A DNA stretch of 64,000 bases from Cochliopodium minus (lineage: Eukaryota; Discosea; Himatismenida; Cochliopodiidae), in assembly GCA_024220525.1 (NCBI GenBank), contig JAMYWO010000102.1:56949-120948 (forward strand), written 5' to 3'. This document shows, piece by piece, positions 13,267-24,977 of this stretch. The notes beneath the pieces were generated by a model. That model saw only the letters and a program-made list of their open reading frames with translations, searched no databases and was not told the DNA's origin. Position 1 is the first letter of the stretch. Every line of letters starts with the position of its first letter. The position numbers and the translations under genes were made by a program.

Positions 13267-15076
13267 TTAATTTTTAACTTGTTTGGATTCTCTTTTGATC
13301 CTTTCTTTTTCCTCTTTTTTCTTTAATTCTTTTTCTTTTTTGACACGTCTGCTCTCCTCCTTGATCCTCTTCTTTTCTAACTTTTTCTTCTCAGACTCCA
13401 TCTTCTTCCTTTCTTTCTCTTCCTCCTTTGATAATTTTGTTTTAGGAGAATCATTAGCAGAAGATTCAGAAGAAGAAAACAAATTAGATGAAGATTTCTT
13501 GATATCAGTAACTTTAACGACAGCATTATACAATTCGTTTTTGTAATCTCCAGGAGTTAATCCCTTAGGATCTTCTAAAGTGAAATGTACAGGATCATTG
13601 AATCCGTACTCATATTGAGGATCGTGAAATTGAGCCATACTCTCATGATTCAATGCCTCTTCAACGGTCATTCTTTTGGAGGGATCAAATTTGATCATTG
13701 ATCTCATTAATTCCAAGATATCATCACCTGCGGTGGGATATTTCTCTTTGAAATCATCTTGTGTTCTTTCTTTCATAATTCCGAGGAAAGTGGAAGTGTA
13801 TGGAGCATTTAATGCGTTCAAATCTTCTTCGGATGGATTCCCTGTGAAATTCAAGATTTTGTCTAAGAACATATTTATTGATGTCGCTGCAAAAATAGGT
13901 TTTCCCATATAAAGTTCACCTATGCAAGCTCCAACACTCCACATGTCCGATGATTCAGTATATGTTGTGCTCCCAAATATAATCTCTTTACAATATTAAA
14001 ATTTTGTTTAAATTTTTTTATTTAAAAAACTTTTTTATTTACCTGGTGCACTGTACCATCTTGTTGCAGCCTTTAATATTTTTTTAAATTTTGTTAATGA
14101 TTAAATTATATGATGTAATTAAAGTTCGAAGATTAATTGATTTAAATTTACCTCTTCTGTTAAAACAGGTTTTTCTTCAAATTGCAACATGGTTTTCGTG
14201 ATGGTGATTCCAAAATCAGCCAATCTCAATCCACAATCCTTATTTAATAAAAGATTTCCTGGTTTGAGATCTCTATGTATGATCTCTCCTGTATGCATGT
14301 ATTTTACTGCTTTCAACAGTTGATAGATTAAGAATCTCTTGTGTATATCTTCCAATGCACTCGCTCTTATCAATTTATGCATATCTGTCTCCATCAATTC
14401 CATCACTATGTAGATATCTTTATCTTTTTCTGATTTATAGACATCTTTCATGTGAATTATGTTATCATGTTCTTTCAATGTATGCAAAAACATGATTTCT
14501 CTATATATCTTCTTTGAATCTATTTAATGAAAATTTGTTAGTGAATATATCAAAGAATGGATCAATTAATTTATATCCGCTATCAAAGTGTAAATTTTGG
14601 ATAAGTCTAATTTTGAATATAGATTAGATATTGGTTATATATCAAGATTAATTGATATAATGGATATTTTCTTATTTTTTAGTGCTAAATTGAATTTTTT
14701 TTTTTGTGAGACATAAATCTTGTTTGATTTTCTCTTAATAGGATTGCAATTGATTATTTATGAATCTCTAATTTTCGATGAAGGTACCATATCAATACCA
14801 GATAATATTATTATATTCTTTGATATTTAAGATATCTTGGATTATTATTTTTTTTTTACCATTCAGATTTCCAAATGCATTCAATACTTTTTTCAACGCC
14901 AATATTTCTTTGGTTTCTCTATCTATTACCTTCCACACAACACCAAATGCCTTCAAAATACAAAAAATGATATTTTAATTTATAAAGGGTTTGGACTATT
15001 TTACTCCTTTTCCTATTTTCTCCACCACTTCGTATTTAAGAAGGATATATTTATCTATGTCTTCATCATTTGACAT
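13267..15076 (-). CDS. ERK7/MAPK15-like MAP kinase with TEE activation loop
   Basis: Ser/Thr kinase of the MAP kinase group, 425 residues from exons 15005-15076, 14860-14950, 14152-14519, 14043-14070 and 13267-13985. Seen in order: glycine loop IGKGAFGVVWK, ALKKV lysine, DSKKIYREIMFLHTL (typical of the ERK7 branch), HRDLKPGNLLLN, DFG, the activation segment PVLTEEAATRWYSAPE, and GACIGELYMGKPIFAATS. The C-terminus (residue ~345 on) is a tail rich in Lys/Glu/Arg and probably coiled. Canonical MAP kinases have TEY or TxY before xATRWY; here the tyrosine position reads Glu, straddling the exon border at 14152/14070. Catalytic residues look intact. The gene is convergent with the WD40 gene, with 70 bp between stops. 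The 340-bp intron 14520-14859 is long for this genome. Confidence 0.9.
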
Positions 15077-15999
15077 ATTTGTCTAGGTTTTGTGATTTCA
15101 ATTTTTTTTTATATTCCAAAAACTCAATATTCCTTTTAAAAATTCAATTTGAAATTCTTTTGATCGAAATTTGGTTTGTTTTAGTTAATAAATAGATTGT
15201 TGATTATTTTAATTTACTACTTTCAAATTGTAACAAAAATCTTCAATTAGTGCAGACCAAAATTTTATGCTGGAAATTTTTCTCACTTAAATCGAGGATA
15301 GTGCTTTTTTTTATATAAAAAGTTACTTTCACACTTTGGACTGTTTGTTCAAGTTAAACGAGTGCTAATTAATGACAAATTTTCTATTTTACAAATAATC
15401 TAGGTAAAATGGAATTTTGAGAAGAGGTTCTTTGACCATTAAAAAAAAATTTTTATAATAGTAAAATGGTTTTTGCTTTTTAGATAAAAAAGATCATCTT
15501 TTCAGATGTGAGATATCTTGGTTGTCATAGATTTTATAAAGATGACTTTGATTTATTTTTGTATTATTTATTTTGTTAATACTTGTCAATTTATTATTAA
15601 AAATAATTTAATTTAATTTATTCAAGCAAATTCAAGGAAAAATTTCATTATTGTGGTATCTTTGTTTTGCAATTCGTTGAAGCAACAATTTTTTTTTTAA
15701 ATTTGGACGAAGAATTCACCACTTGAGAACTTTGAATTTCAGTACATATTAATTTTTAAATAATTCAATGATGAAAAAATATCAACCCTTATTAGTAGTG
15801 GGGAATTTTATTTAAAAATTTTTTTTTTAGTATAAAAAAGATGATTTGGTTTAGACATCCTTTCTAATATTAAGAAAAACAAAAATACAAAACTGCACAC
15901 ACTTATCTAATTGAAAGATTTTTTTACTTTGAAAAAATTGTTATATTTTATATTCTCTTTTGCTTATTCCTTTTTTGGAAACAATGGTTTTGTTTTGCA
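15077..15999. other. Intergenic, no gene recognised
   Basis: AT-rich DNA upstream of the MAP kinase start. Both strands are closed by frequent stops and no family resemblance is visible. It presumably contains the kinase promoter. Confidence 0.5.
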
Positions 16000-16800
16000 G
16001 CTTTTAACTGCTTTCATCCTATTCCTGATAGGACATTTTCAATAACACGCTCTGATATCTGGATTTTCGGTTCTTGAGTTCCTTCAAATCTGTAAATCAT
16101 TGCTCCTTTCTCCCAATGTTTCTTTTCTTCCTTATAGTCTTTCATCAGTGATTTTCTCCAAAAATTTAATGTTCTGAATTCTTCCATTGAAAAAGAAACG
16201 AAGAGCCTTGCTTAGAGTTTGAGTAGGGATTATCTTTTCGTGAGAGACTGCATTATACAGTTTCTAAATTTCCCAGTTTAAAGTCCATGCACAATTTTGG
16301 GTTACTGGGTTTGCTGATCCGGTTTGTGTTGTATTTTTCCTGTCAAAAATTTTTTGTTTAGCGTTTCTCTCTTCATATCCTAATTCTTTTAGTGTGTCCA
16401 ATTGAATTCTTTCTGCTGCTTTACAATCTAACAAAATGTGCCATCCGTTGCTGATTTTCTCCGAGAAAAGTTTGTACTTTCTTTCTTTTTTGTAGATTTG
16501 TAAGATATTTAGAATGATTCTTGCATGGAAAGAGAAAATGTTTTTTTTTGATTTTAGATTCTGAGAGAGTTATTGTTTTGATATTAAACTTTTCGAAACT
16601 TTTTTGTTGTCCTCTTGTGAAAAAATTAACTTTTCCTATGCTTGAAAACAAGCTTTTGTCGTAAGCGAGATTTTCTTTTCATATTTTCCAGAGAAGATTA
16701 ATATTTGCTTCTTTTCTGTTTTTGATTAACATCCTATTTATGCTGTTTGATACAGTACTTTTGCAAGTGATCCAGTACCCCAGTACTGGCTTCAGTTAAA
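16000..16800 (-). mobile_element. Possible decayed non-LTR (LINE-like) reverse transcriptase tail
   Basis: This block is less AT-rich than its surroundings and gives protein-like reading on the minus strand in two frames. One frame holds NGWHILLDCKAAERIQLDTL, and further on SANPVTQNCAWTLNWEI, an order that recalls the His/Cys segment after the reverse transcriptase of LINE ORF2. The frame is broken by stops and at least one shift, with no intact catalytic YxDD seen and no poly-A or target-site duplication recognised. If it is a LINE, only the 3' end remains. It could instead be a decayed host gene. Low confidence. Confidence 0.3.
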
Positions 16801-16914
16801 AAATTGATCGGTTAATCTTAATCTTTGGGTTAATCTAATCTTTCCTTAATCTTTTTTTTTTTTATCAAACTAAGTTGATAATTAATAACTTGAACAAGAA
16901 AAAACTTTTTTTAA

Positions 16915-17130
16915 TTAATAATTGAAGTTTGTTTGGAAGATTATTCAGGTACTCTTGTTGTTTCATGTTTTAAACAGAAGTTTAGGAGCATGGACAATTT
17001 TGCAACTTTACTTTGGTCATTCGTCCACAACTTTTGTTCTTTTGTACAAAATTTAAATTTCAGAAGATATTAAACTATTCAAAAAATTAAATAAATTTTT
17101 TTATTTTTATTTTTGTTTATTTTTTAATTT
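16915..17130 (+). repeat. First copy of a duplicated segment flanking the assembly gap
   Basis: About 200 bp starting ATTGAAGTTTGTTTGGAAG are nearly identical to 18794-19000, which begin right after the N run. The copies differ by an 8-bp indel (after GGAGCATGGACAA) and a few substitutions, and diverge in the T-rich tail. The indel shifts frame, so at most one copy can code in the same way. Confidence 0.85.
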
Positions 17131-17734
17131 TTATTTTTTTATTTATTTTATTATTTATATTTTTTTTTTTATTTTTTATTTATAATATTTTAATTTATTT
17201 AATTTAATTTATTATTTTTTTTTTTATTTATCAATTTAATTTTAATTTATTTTATTTGTGTTTGAATGAATATATTCCCCATATAAATATGGGAGATAAA
17301 GACAGTATTTTAATTATCAATTCAAAATTTAAATAAAAATTTGATTAAAGGAGAAATGTATCAATTTCCATAATTATAGACTCTGATGGATTATGTTGCT
17401 CCCCCTTCCAATGGTTTCAATGTCACCTTCTTTTTTCTTTTTTATCTTTATACTTTAGTATCCTGTGAAGATATGTGGAGGAATAAACCTATGCATAGGT
17501 GTTTGGTAAATTGTTATTTTTTTTTATTTATTTTTTTATTTATTTTTTTATTTATTTTTTTTTAAAAATAATAGTCATTGTGTTTAATTGTTTTTGGAGA
17601 TGGTGAAAAAACAATACTTGGAGAGTTGTGAATGGATTACTTGTTGCAGGGACTTTCTCGTGTATACGAGGTGGTCATATTCATAAATTCTATATATCAT
17701 TTTAAAGAGATTGATCAGTTTTACTCTGTTTGGA

Positions 17735-17840
17735 GTAAATTAATTTTTTTTATTTATTTTATTTATTTTTTTTATTTTATTTATTTTATTTATTTTATTT
17801 TTTTTATTTATTTTATTTATTTTATTTATTTTATCAAATT
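17735..17840. repeat. TTTAT/TTTTA simple repeat
   Basis: Tandem TTTATTTATTTTATT-type units without coding potential. They explain the long Phe/Ile/Tyr reading in this region, which is therefore not treated as a protein. Confidence 0.85.
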
Positions 17841-17906
17841 TATTTTTTTACGAGTTAAAATGAAAGATAAATTATATCAACAAGAAATAGGAAGAATATA
17901 TATCTT

Positions 17907-18003
17907 TTAATAGACGAGGTCTATTTACAACACTTACTATTTGTTTAAATCCACTTTGTCCACAAGTATTATTACCCTTCACCCATACTTCTCCATACCT
18001 TTT
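17907..18003 (-). pseudogene. RCC1-like repeat fragment
   Basis: On the minus strand one exon-like block between a possible acceptor and a T-rich stretch reads YGEVWVKGNNTCGQSGF. This fits the RCC1 blade pattern (GxVxxxGxNxxGQxG), followed by IVSVVNRPRLL. Neighbouring minus-strand blocks (about 18180-18265, 17600-17680, 17330-17420) could be further exons, but stops interrupt them and no complete frame was found. It may be a real small-exon gene cut by the gap, or a relic. Confidence 0.35.
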
Positions 18004-18479
18004 TTAAATAATTTTTGTTTTAAATCATCAATAATATTTTTTATTTATTTTATTTATTTTTTTTTTTTTTAGAAAAAAAATTTATTTATTATTTATTTAT
18101 TATTTATTTTTCAATATTATTTTTCAATATTATTTCATTTGAAAAATTATTAAATATCATTATTTTTATTTTTTTACCTTAAACTTCGCCTTATCAACAG
18201 TTGTGATCACTCATAAAAGATATTTGCCCAAAGAAAAAGGGAAACACTATCTTGCTAAAGGAAAATTGGTATAAAAACTTAAAATTAAATTTTAAAAATA
18301 AAAATAAAATTTTATAATTGATTAAGTTACAATAAAATTAAAAAAACAATCAAATTAAAAATATTTTAACATAAAAAGAAAATATAATAATTAATACCTT
18401 TGGATTTATTGAATGCAAATCGATGAGAATGTGGTAGAGTTTGGGAAAGGTCCTGCAAGTTGTGTCGATGAATGCAAGT

Positions 18480-18793
18480 NNNNNNNNNNNNNNNNNNNNN
18501 NNNNNNNNNNNNNNNNNNNNNNNNNNNNNNNNNNNNNNNNNNNNNNNNNNNNNNNNNNNNNNNNNNNNNNNNNNNNNNNNNNNNNNNNNNNNNNNNNNNN
18601 NNNNNNNNNNNNNNNNNNNNNNNNNNNNNNNNNNNNNNNNNNNNNNNNNNNNNNNNNNNNNNNNNNNNNNNNNNNNNNNNNNNNNNNNNNNNNNNNNNNN
18701 NNNNNNNNNNNNNNNNNNNNNNNNNNNNNNNNNNNNNNNNNNNNNNNNNNNNNNNNNNNNNNNNNNNNNNNNNNNNNNNNNNNNNNNNNNNNN
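18480..18793. other. Assembly gap (314 N)
   Basis: A run of undetermined bases. The sequence directly after it is the second copy of the segment at ~16.92 kb, so the gap probably marks an unresolved duplication or two haplotypes. Confidence 0.99.
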
Positions 18794-19010
18794 ATTGAAG
18801 TTTGTTTGGAAGATTATTCAGGTACTCTTGTTGTTTCATGTTTTAAACAGAAGTTTAGGAGCATGGACAACTTTACTTTGGTCATTCGTCCACAACTTTT
18901 GTTCTTTTGAACAAAATTTAAATTTCAGAATATATTAAACTATTCAAAAAATTAAATAAATTTTTTTATTTTTATTTTTGTTTATTTTATAATTTTTATT
19001 TTTTTATTAA
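18794..19010 (+). repeat. Second copy of the gap-flanking duplication
   Basis: Near-identical to 16915-17130. It may include an upstream exon of the membrane-protein gene that follows: one frame reads EVCLEDYSGTLVVSCFKQKF, and another is less polar. No donor in the right phase for the exon at 19122 was settled. Confidence 0.75.
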
Positions 19011-19121
19011 TTTTATAATTTATATTTTTTTTTTAATTTTTTATTTATATTATTTTAATTTATTTAATTTATTTTATTTTTTTATAATTTAATAAAAAAT
19101 TTATTATTTAATTTATTCTAG

Positions 19122-20180
19122 TTGGTGTTGTGTCTCTTCTTAGTAACATCGACCAATATGGATATTACAGAATACTAATAGTGTTCCAATACCAAATGAT
19201 CAGTTTTGGTTTGAAATTTGTTTTGGGGATCATTCCAAGTAAACTTTTTAGTCCTTATTACTTTTGTTAACTAAATTTTAAAAGAATTCAAATTTACTAT
19301 TTTCAATTATTAACAATTTTTTTTTAAGGAATACTTGTTGCAGTGATACACTTGAGCATTCTATTGAGGATGTTTGGAGTTAAAAGAGTGAAGGAAATTT
19401 GCATCGCTGTTTTTTCTTTGTTGACTGTTTTCTTTGAAGTAAAAAAATTAAAAATAAAATAAAAAAATCTAAAAAAAAAATCAATAAAAAATTAAAAATA
19501 AAAATCAATAAAAATTTAAAAAAATAAAAAATAAAAAAATTTAAAAAAATAAAAAATAAAAAAATTTAAAAAAAAAATCTAAAGAAAATTAATTAAGATT
19601 TATATATAATTAAAATTTTTTATTTTTTTATTTTATTAATAAATTAAAGGTTCCATTTTTGGTTTTGTTTATTTTATTGAATAATTATGTGAGAGTTGCT
19701 AGTGTCACTAAAAATTGTCAAATAGCGATAACAGTGGCGTACATGATGATAATAATTTTGTATTTGGGAAGCAGTGGAATGTTGATAAGAGTGTTCATGA
19801 AATTCAGTGAATTGAGTGATAATCAAAAAAAAAAGAAAAAAAAATATTTCCGCTTTTCTCTCATAGTAATGTTTTTGGGGTTTATTATGTTGGGAAATCT
19901 CGTTTGTTCCTTCATTTTGATAAATCTCAACACTTTTTATGAAAAAGATAGATTTATTCTCACTTACTTTTTTGTTGAATTATTCACTTCTTTATCAATT
20001 TTAATCACCATTTTTTCTTTTAAACCTCATGCTTTTCATCGTCACATTTCTACTAACAATTCCAAATTTAAATTTCCTTCTTTGGCTTCTTCTAAAAATA
20101 AATCTCTTCCTTCTCAATCTGAAAATTCCCATTTCAGCAAAAAAAGTGATTTTGTTGAACTCTCTGATAAAAAAGATTAA
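19122..20180 (+). CDS. Multi-pass membrane protein, 5' end lost near gap
   Basis: Three exons in frame (19122-19238, 19329-19438, 19650-20180) encode about 252 residues with five or six hydrophobic spans, such as ILVAVIHLSILLRMF, ICIAVFSLLTVFFEVPFLVL, AITVAYMMIIILYLGSSGML, FSLIVMFLGFIMLGNLVCSF and YFFVELFTSLSILITIF. A Ser/Lys-rich cytoplasmic-type tail follows. A basic loop (NQKKKKKKYFRF) sits between two spans. The pattern is like the second half of a seven-helix receptor or transporter, but no family signature was recognised. The acceptor at 19122 needs a phase-1 upstream exon, which should lie between the gap and 19030. The 19439-19649 intron is an A-rich array. Confidence 0.65.
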
Positions 20181-20418
20181 GCTTCCAAGATATTTTCCAC
20201 TAAAATTTTGAGAAAACAAAAAGATATAATAAGAATTAAATTTTTTTTAAAAAAGAAAAAGATTTGTTCCAAGTTAAAATTTTTGATTCATGCATACAAT
20301 GAGAGAGCAACGTTTAATGAATAAAAATTTTTTGAAAAAATTATTCTCTCATTCACAAACTAAATTAAAGTATTTCTTTGATAGTAACATTTTATTAATA
20401 AATAAGGAAAATATAGTT

Positions 20419-22024
20419 TCAGTTTCCGTTCTCTTTGCAAACTTGATCTGACAACTTTTTTTCAAAGTGGCAATAATAAGTGGTAGATAAAGTGTGATGT
20501 TCAGTGAGAGTAGTTCGGACTGGGTTCTTGTCGTTTGTCAAATCGAAAAGGTAGCCGATTCCTCTTCTCAAAGGAGGGTGTTGGCACTCCTTTTCTACTT
20601 GGATTCTTCTTTGCAATAGAGTTTTGGGTTTCAAGCTATTGGAATGGGTTTCGGGGTTCCAAGCGACCAAAATTTTCACTTTTGGCTTACTTTCCTTTAA
20701 AAAATTAAAAAAAGAAAAAAATTTATAATTAAAATCTTTATGAATTTTATACAATCATTCTTGTGGCAAAAAGATCTACGAAATCTGTCATATAAACATT
20801 GACCTCTGCATCTGAGTAATTGAATAAACAGTAGTTCATAATCATTATTCCTTGTTTTTTTAAAAGATCAAAAAGAAACTATTTTCATTAATTATTTCAA
20901 ACCTTGGGGAGACAGATGAGTTTTTAGCTTTGAAAGAAAATAAGTAGTCGTCATCATAAAAGGCATCCTCATATTCGCGTCATAAGTATCAATAAAAATG
21001 TAATCATATTTTTTTTCAAGACTCAATTCCATTACCTATTAAACAAATTAATATTTTTTTAATTTAAAAAAAATTTTTCTTAAAATGAAAAAAAAATACA
21101 AAATTGAAGGGATCTTCCACATAAACTTTGGTATTAGTGTTAGAGTAAAATCCCATGTGTTCTTTGGAAGCAGTTAGCACAATCTGGCTTATTTCTACAA
21201 TTTCGATTTCCATGTTGGGATAAACATTTTGCAAGAAGGAAGCTTAGTTTTAATTGATTATTATTTCAAGCAATTATAAATATAAAATAATACCCATTGA
21301 TCCCTTGAGTTTGCATAATAATAATAAAAAAAAAAAATTTGAAAAGTTTTACAGATCCCAGTCCTAAGATCAAGGTTTTGGAAGATTTTCTACAGTCATC
21401 ATAACCGTTGAAGGACATTCCAATGACCATTGAATGAGAATAATCTGTTGCAAGGTTCTTCCTATCGAAATCTGTGCATGATTGAAATTCTTTGCACTTT
21501 ATTATATATTGGATTAAATAAAAGAAAATTTATAAGGAGAATATTTTATTAATATTTAATGAAATTTGTAAAAAAAAAAAAAATCTTACGGTTGTGATTC
21601 CTTTTATAGCAGAATTCCCGTTGTATTTCATGATCCTGTGTGTGAGTTTATTTTTATTATCATCATAATTTAAAACCACAACACCAGATTGTTTAAATAG
21701 CAACTTTGATTTATTCTCTAATTCGAATATAGTAAAATTGGTGAACCATTCTCTGTTGGGTGGCTCCCAAAAATCAATATCAAGGCTATAATAATTGGCC
21801 CATTCAAAATTTGGCTTTATTATTTTGGGTGAATTGATTATTTTAGCTGGGGTTTCTTCAGATTTTTTTAAAAAAATTATGAATATCAAAAGAACCACAA
21901 CAAAAATTGCAAAGATTTTTTTTGTTCCATTATCTGCCAATTTTTTCACTTTGTTACTTTCCAGTTTTTCTAAGAGAACAGATTCTACATCCCTTAATTT
22001 TACTTTTGTTTTTCTTTTACTCAT
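20419..22024 (-). CDS. Membrane-anchored spermidine-synthase/METTL13-fold protein
   Basis: Seven exons (21590-22024, 21353-21496, 21294-21303, 21100-21242, 20903-21035, 20753-20850, 20419-20694) give 412 residues. A basic N-terminus is followed by one transmembrane helix (~37-53, IFAIFVVVLLIFIIFL), so the rest probably faces the ER/Golgi lumen or cell exterior. The nucleotide-binding core reads LILGLGSGSMASFLQNVYP, then MEIEIVEIS and later YDYIFIDTYDAN, which is the spermidine-synthase/SAM-methyltransferase order. The second motif has Asp but not the full polyamine-synthase DSSDP, so a methyltransferase-like role as in the METTL13 C-terminal family is as likely as polyamine synthesis. Exon 3 is only 10 nt and supplies the middle of the glycine motif. 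Head-to-head with the ankyrin gene, 144 bp apart. Confidence 0.75.
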
Positions 22025-22168
22025 TTTTTTTTAATTTTATCAAAATGTTCTTTCAAATATAAAAAAAATATGGATAAATCAAACAAATATTCAAATGATG
22101 AATTGATTGGTAATTGATTGTTGTAATTCAATTTAATAAAGTATCAATCAATTCAATATTAAGATCAG

Positions 22169-23656
22169 ATGTCACCCCTACATTTGGCTTGCCATAATAA
22201 TGAAAGCATAGAGCAAATCAATTTTCTATTAAAAGCAAAGGGAGATATAAATGAAATATATATGGGATATACAGTAACAATCTTCAAGAATAAATGAAAT
22301 ATAAAATGAAATAATTTGAAAAATAAAATATAGCTTGTACATCATGCAATAAAAAACAATGCATCACTGGATCTGATAAAACATCTCATGGAAGACAAAA
22401 AATTTAATAAGAAGTTTTCAAAATTCAACGATGATCTGTTGCATTTCGCTTTGAAATGCAACAAAATAAAAGAGAACGAAGAAATAGTAGAACTGGTAGA
22501 ATATCTGCTCAAAGAAAAAGATTCACTAAAAACCGATAATGAAGTGATACATCTGGCCCTAGATTGCACATCCCCAAAAGGAGAAGTGATAAAACTTTTG
22601 ATCAACAAAAATGCAAGAGTGAATGAAGGAATCAAATACACAGATCCATACAATACAACAACCACACCCGTGCAGATGTTTTTAATGAAAGCGAATTCAC
22701 TGAAAGATCTCGATTTAATAAAAGGCCTCGTTGAACAATCTATTGAACAAGAAGTAGAGATACAAGGGAGCCACAACATAAATTTCCATTTGAACAAGTA
22801 CGATTACTTTAGTTTTGCTTGCGAAAACAAGGAGATGAACGTGGATGTTTTGAAATATCTGTTGGAATGCGGGTTTAGTTTGGAAGGAAACAAAAACAAA
22901 GCATTGGCAGATTCTCCCATTTACCACGCCTTCTACAACCCCAGCATTTCAATGGAGGTTATAAAGTTTTTGATGGAAAATGGCGCGAATTTTGGTCTTG
23001 TGGACTCTTTCAAAAATAGCCCGCTTCATCTCCTTTCGGCCAACAAAAGTGTTACCATTGAAATGATCGATTATTTGCTTGAAAGTAAACTCGATCTCAA
23101 TCAGTTGAATGAAAAACGACAATCTCCAATCCAGTATTGTCTTTCCACCAATCAGCGCATTGATCCTTTCTTCTTGAAATCTTTTTTTGAAAGAAAAGCC
23201 GCTTTGTATCCTGATCCCTTTTTATCCCGCGTCTCCTTGTGCAATAACTATTTGGAAACGTTTGACTTACCCTTTTTTGTAGTATTGTTCTCGCAACCAG
23301 AGTATTACTTTGATAAAGACCAATTTGATTTTAATAACAAAGTTATAGAATTGTGTCAAGAATACAAACTAGGTAAATTAAAAGTTTTTTTTTTATTTGC
23401 GAAATTGTTTCTCTTATTTTTTTTTGACGTAAATATATTTCAAGGAAATCTTTGGAAAACAGACCGAAATAAATATTTCCCTGATAGTACTCAAAAATTT
23501 GTTTTTTCTGTTTTCATTTGCTCCAAAATTCTTTCTGCCAGATTGAAACAAATCATTCCCAAACCTCTTCTTCTCAAAATTATTAGAGAGGTACTCTTTC
23601 CCGATTTTAATGCTACAAAAATATATGTTCATGGACCAATGGAAGAAGTTGATTGA
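22169..23656 (+). CDS. Ankyrin-repeat protein with C-terminal IPKPLL motif (short form)
   Basis: Exons 22169-22273, 22334-23372 and 23445-23656 encode 451 residues. Degenerate ankyrin repeats begin at the first residue (MSPLHLACHNNESIEQINFL, then VIHLALDC, NSPLHLLSANKSVTIEMIDYL). From ~365 comes a C-terminal module ILSARLKQIIPKPLLLKII. The larger ankyrin gene at 29980-32070 ends with the same kind of module, so they belong to one family. The IPKPLLxxIxR helix recalls an F-box, as in PRANC-type ankyrin proteins, which suggests a ubiquitin-ligase adaptor. That role is inferred. The acceptor at 22332-22333 is supported by reading phase and by the repeat continuing across it. Confidence 0.8.
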
Positions 23657-23757
23657 TGTTTTTTGAAAGTTTTATTTCGTTTTAAAAATTTTATTTTTTT
23701 TTTTGTTTATTTTTGATTAGATCGATGAAAAAAGATTTTTAATAAAAATATCTAATC

Positions 23758-24768
23758 TCAGAGTTCATCTCTTTTTCCGACCAAAAGTTTTGTAGACAAA
23801 AATTTGTGCAAAGGAAGGAAATGAATGTCTCGAAGATTAAATTGGGTTAGAAAATCTGGATTTTTTTAACAATAAAAAAAATAATAAAATAAAAAAATAA
23901 AAAACTAAAAATAAAAAAAATGAATTAATATATGACAGAAATAATTTAAAAATACCTTCGAGTATATGGTGTTCTTCAACACCTTTATTGACATTATCAA
24001 AGAAACGGACGACGGGATGCAAAAAATTGGAAAGATGAGCATTTTCAAGGAGATTGGTGGCACGATTGGTGTACATAGTATCGAAACCTTCACCCCCATA
24101 GTTTTTTCCGTAGTTGAATTGTAGGGTGAAAAAGCCCTTGAAGTTGAGGAGATGAGGGGAGACGTTTTGTTGGTAGTATTTGGCTAGTTTTGGCAGAAAG
24201 GTGGTTGGAACGTCGGGTATGTACTTTAGTTTCCCCTCTTTAGTGAAGAATACTACGTCTTGCAATATTCCGAACATCTATTATTATTATTTTTTTATTA
24301 AGAAAAAATTAAAAAATATTAGAAATTTAAATTAAAAAATATTCCAGATAAATTAAAAAATTAATTATACAAAGAAATAAAAATTAATGGAAAAAGAAAT
24401 GGTTGATCTTTTAATTAAAAAAAAACACATAAATTAAAAAACAAAAAATAGGAAATAAAAAATATTCAAGAAATTTATTTAAATATCAACAAATTTTTTT
24501 AAAAAAAATATTACTTGATAAATAGAACTTCCACTGTTTACTCTCTCAAGAATTTTTGTGGCCAATTTATCAGCAGAAATTTCGAAATCTTCTTCGACGT
24601 TAAAAGATTCGTAGGGAGATTCTTGTGCAATTGAAGCAACGGGATTAGGGTTGGGTCTTCCCCACACTGCAGACTTGTGGTTTTTGGTTTCTAGGATGTA
24701 GAAAAGACTTCTGACGATGTATCTCCACCCATGAACAAACCCTCCCGCTGATTTTCTAAAATCAAGAC
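23758..24768 (-). CDS. FOXRED2-like ER flavoprotein, C-terminal part only
   Basis: Exons 24515-24768, 23956-24277 and 23758-23855 encode ~224 residues. They match the C-terminal region of FOXRED2, an ER-lumen FAD oxidoreductase linked to ER-associated degradation. Diagnostic strings are LDFRKSAGGFVHGWRYIVRS, SGSSIYQMFGILQDVV, HLSNFLHPVVRFF and HHILEDFLTQF. The last residues are KRDEL, an ER-retrieval signal, so luminal location is well supported. The N-terminal FAD- and NADPH-binding two thirds of the family are absent. Upstream, across a T-rich array, the reading enters a Ca2+-ATPase instead. The first exon starts in phase 1, so by chance the ATPase exon can splice onto it in frame. The N-terminal half is either lost here or misplaced by assembly. 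Confidence 0.8.
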
Positions 24769-24784
24769 CTTTTCCAAAAAAATG

Positions 24785-24927
24785 TATAAATAAAGATTTT
24801 ATTTTTAATTTTATTTATTTAATCAGAAATTTTTTATTTTTTATTTTATATTTTATTTTTTTATTTTTTTATTTTTTATTTTTTTATTTTTTTATTTTTT
24901 ATTTTTTTATTTTTTTATTTTTTATTT

Positions 24928-24977
<50 letters not shown>

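Noticed and set aside
17632-17910. Plus-strand frame rich in Phe/Ile/Tyr
   Set aside because: It is translation of a TTTAT simple repeat, not a protein.
18366-18938. Frames running through the N gap
   Set aside because: Undetermined bases keep the frame open artificially; no protein can be read across them.
16915-19010. Direct repeats around the gap as ends of an LTR-type element
   Set aside because: No element-like coding sequence or border dinucleotides are seen, and the second copy starts at the gap edge, so assembly or tandem duplication is simpler.
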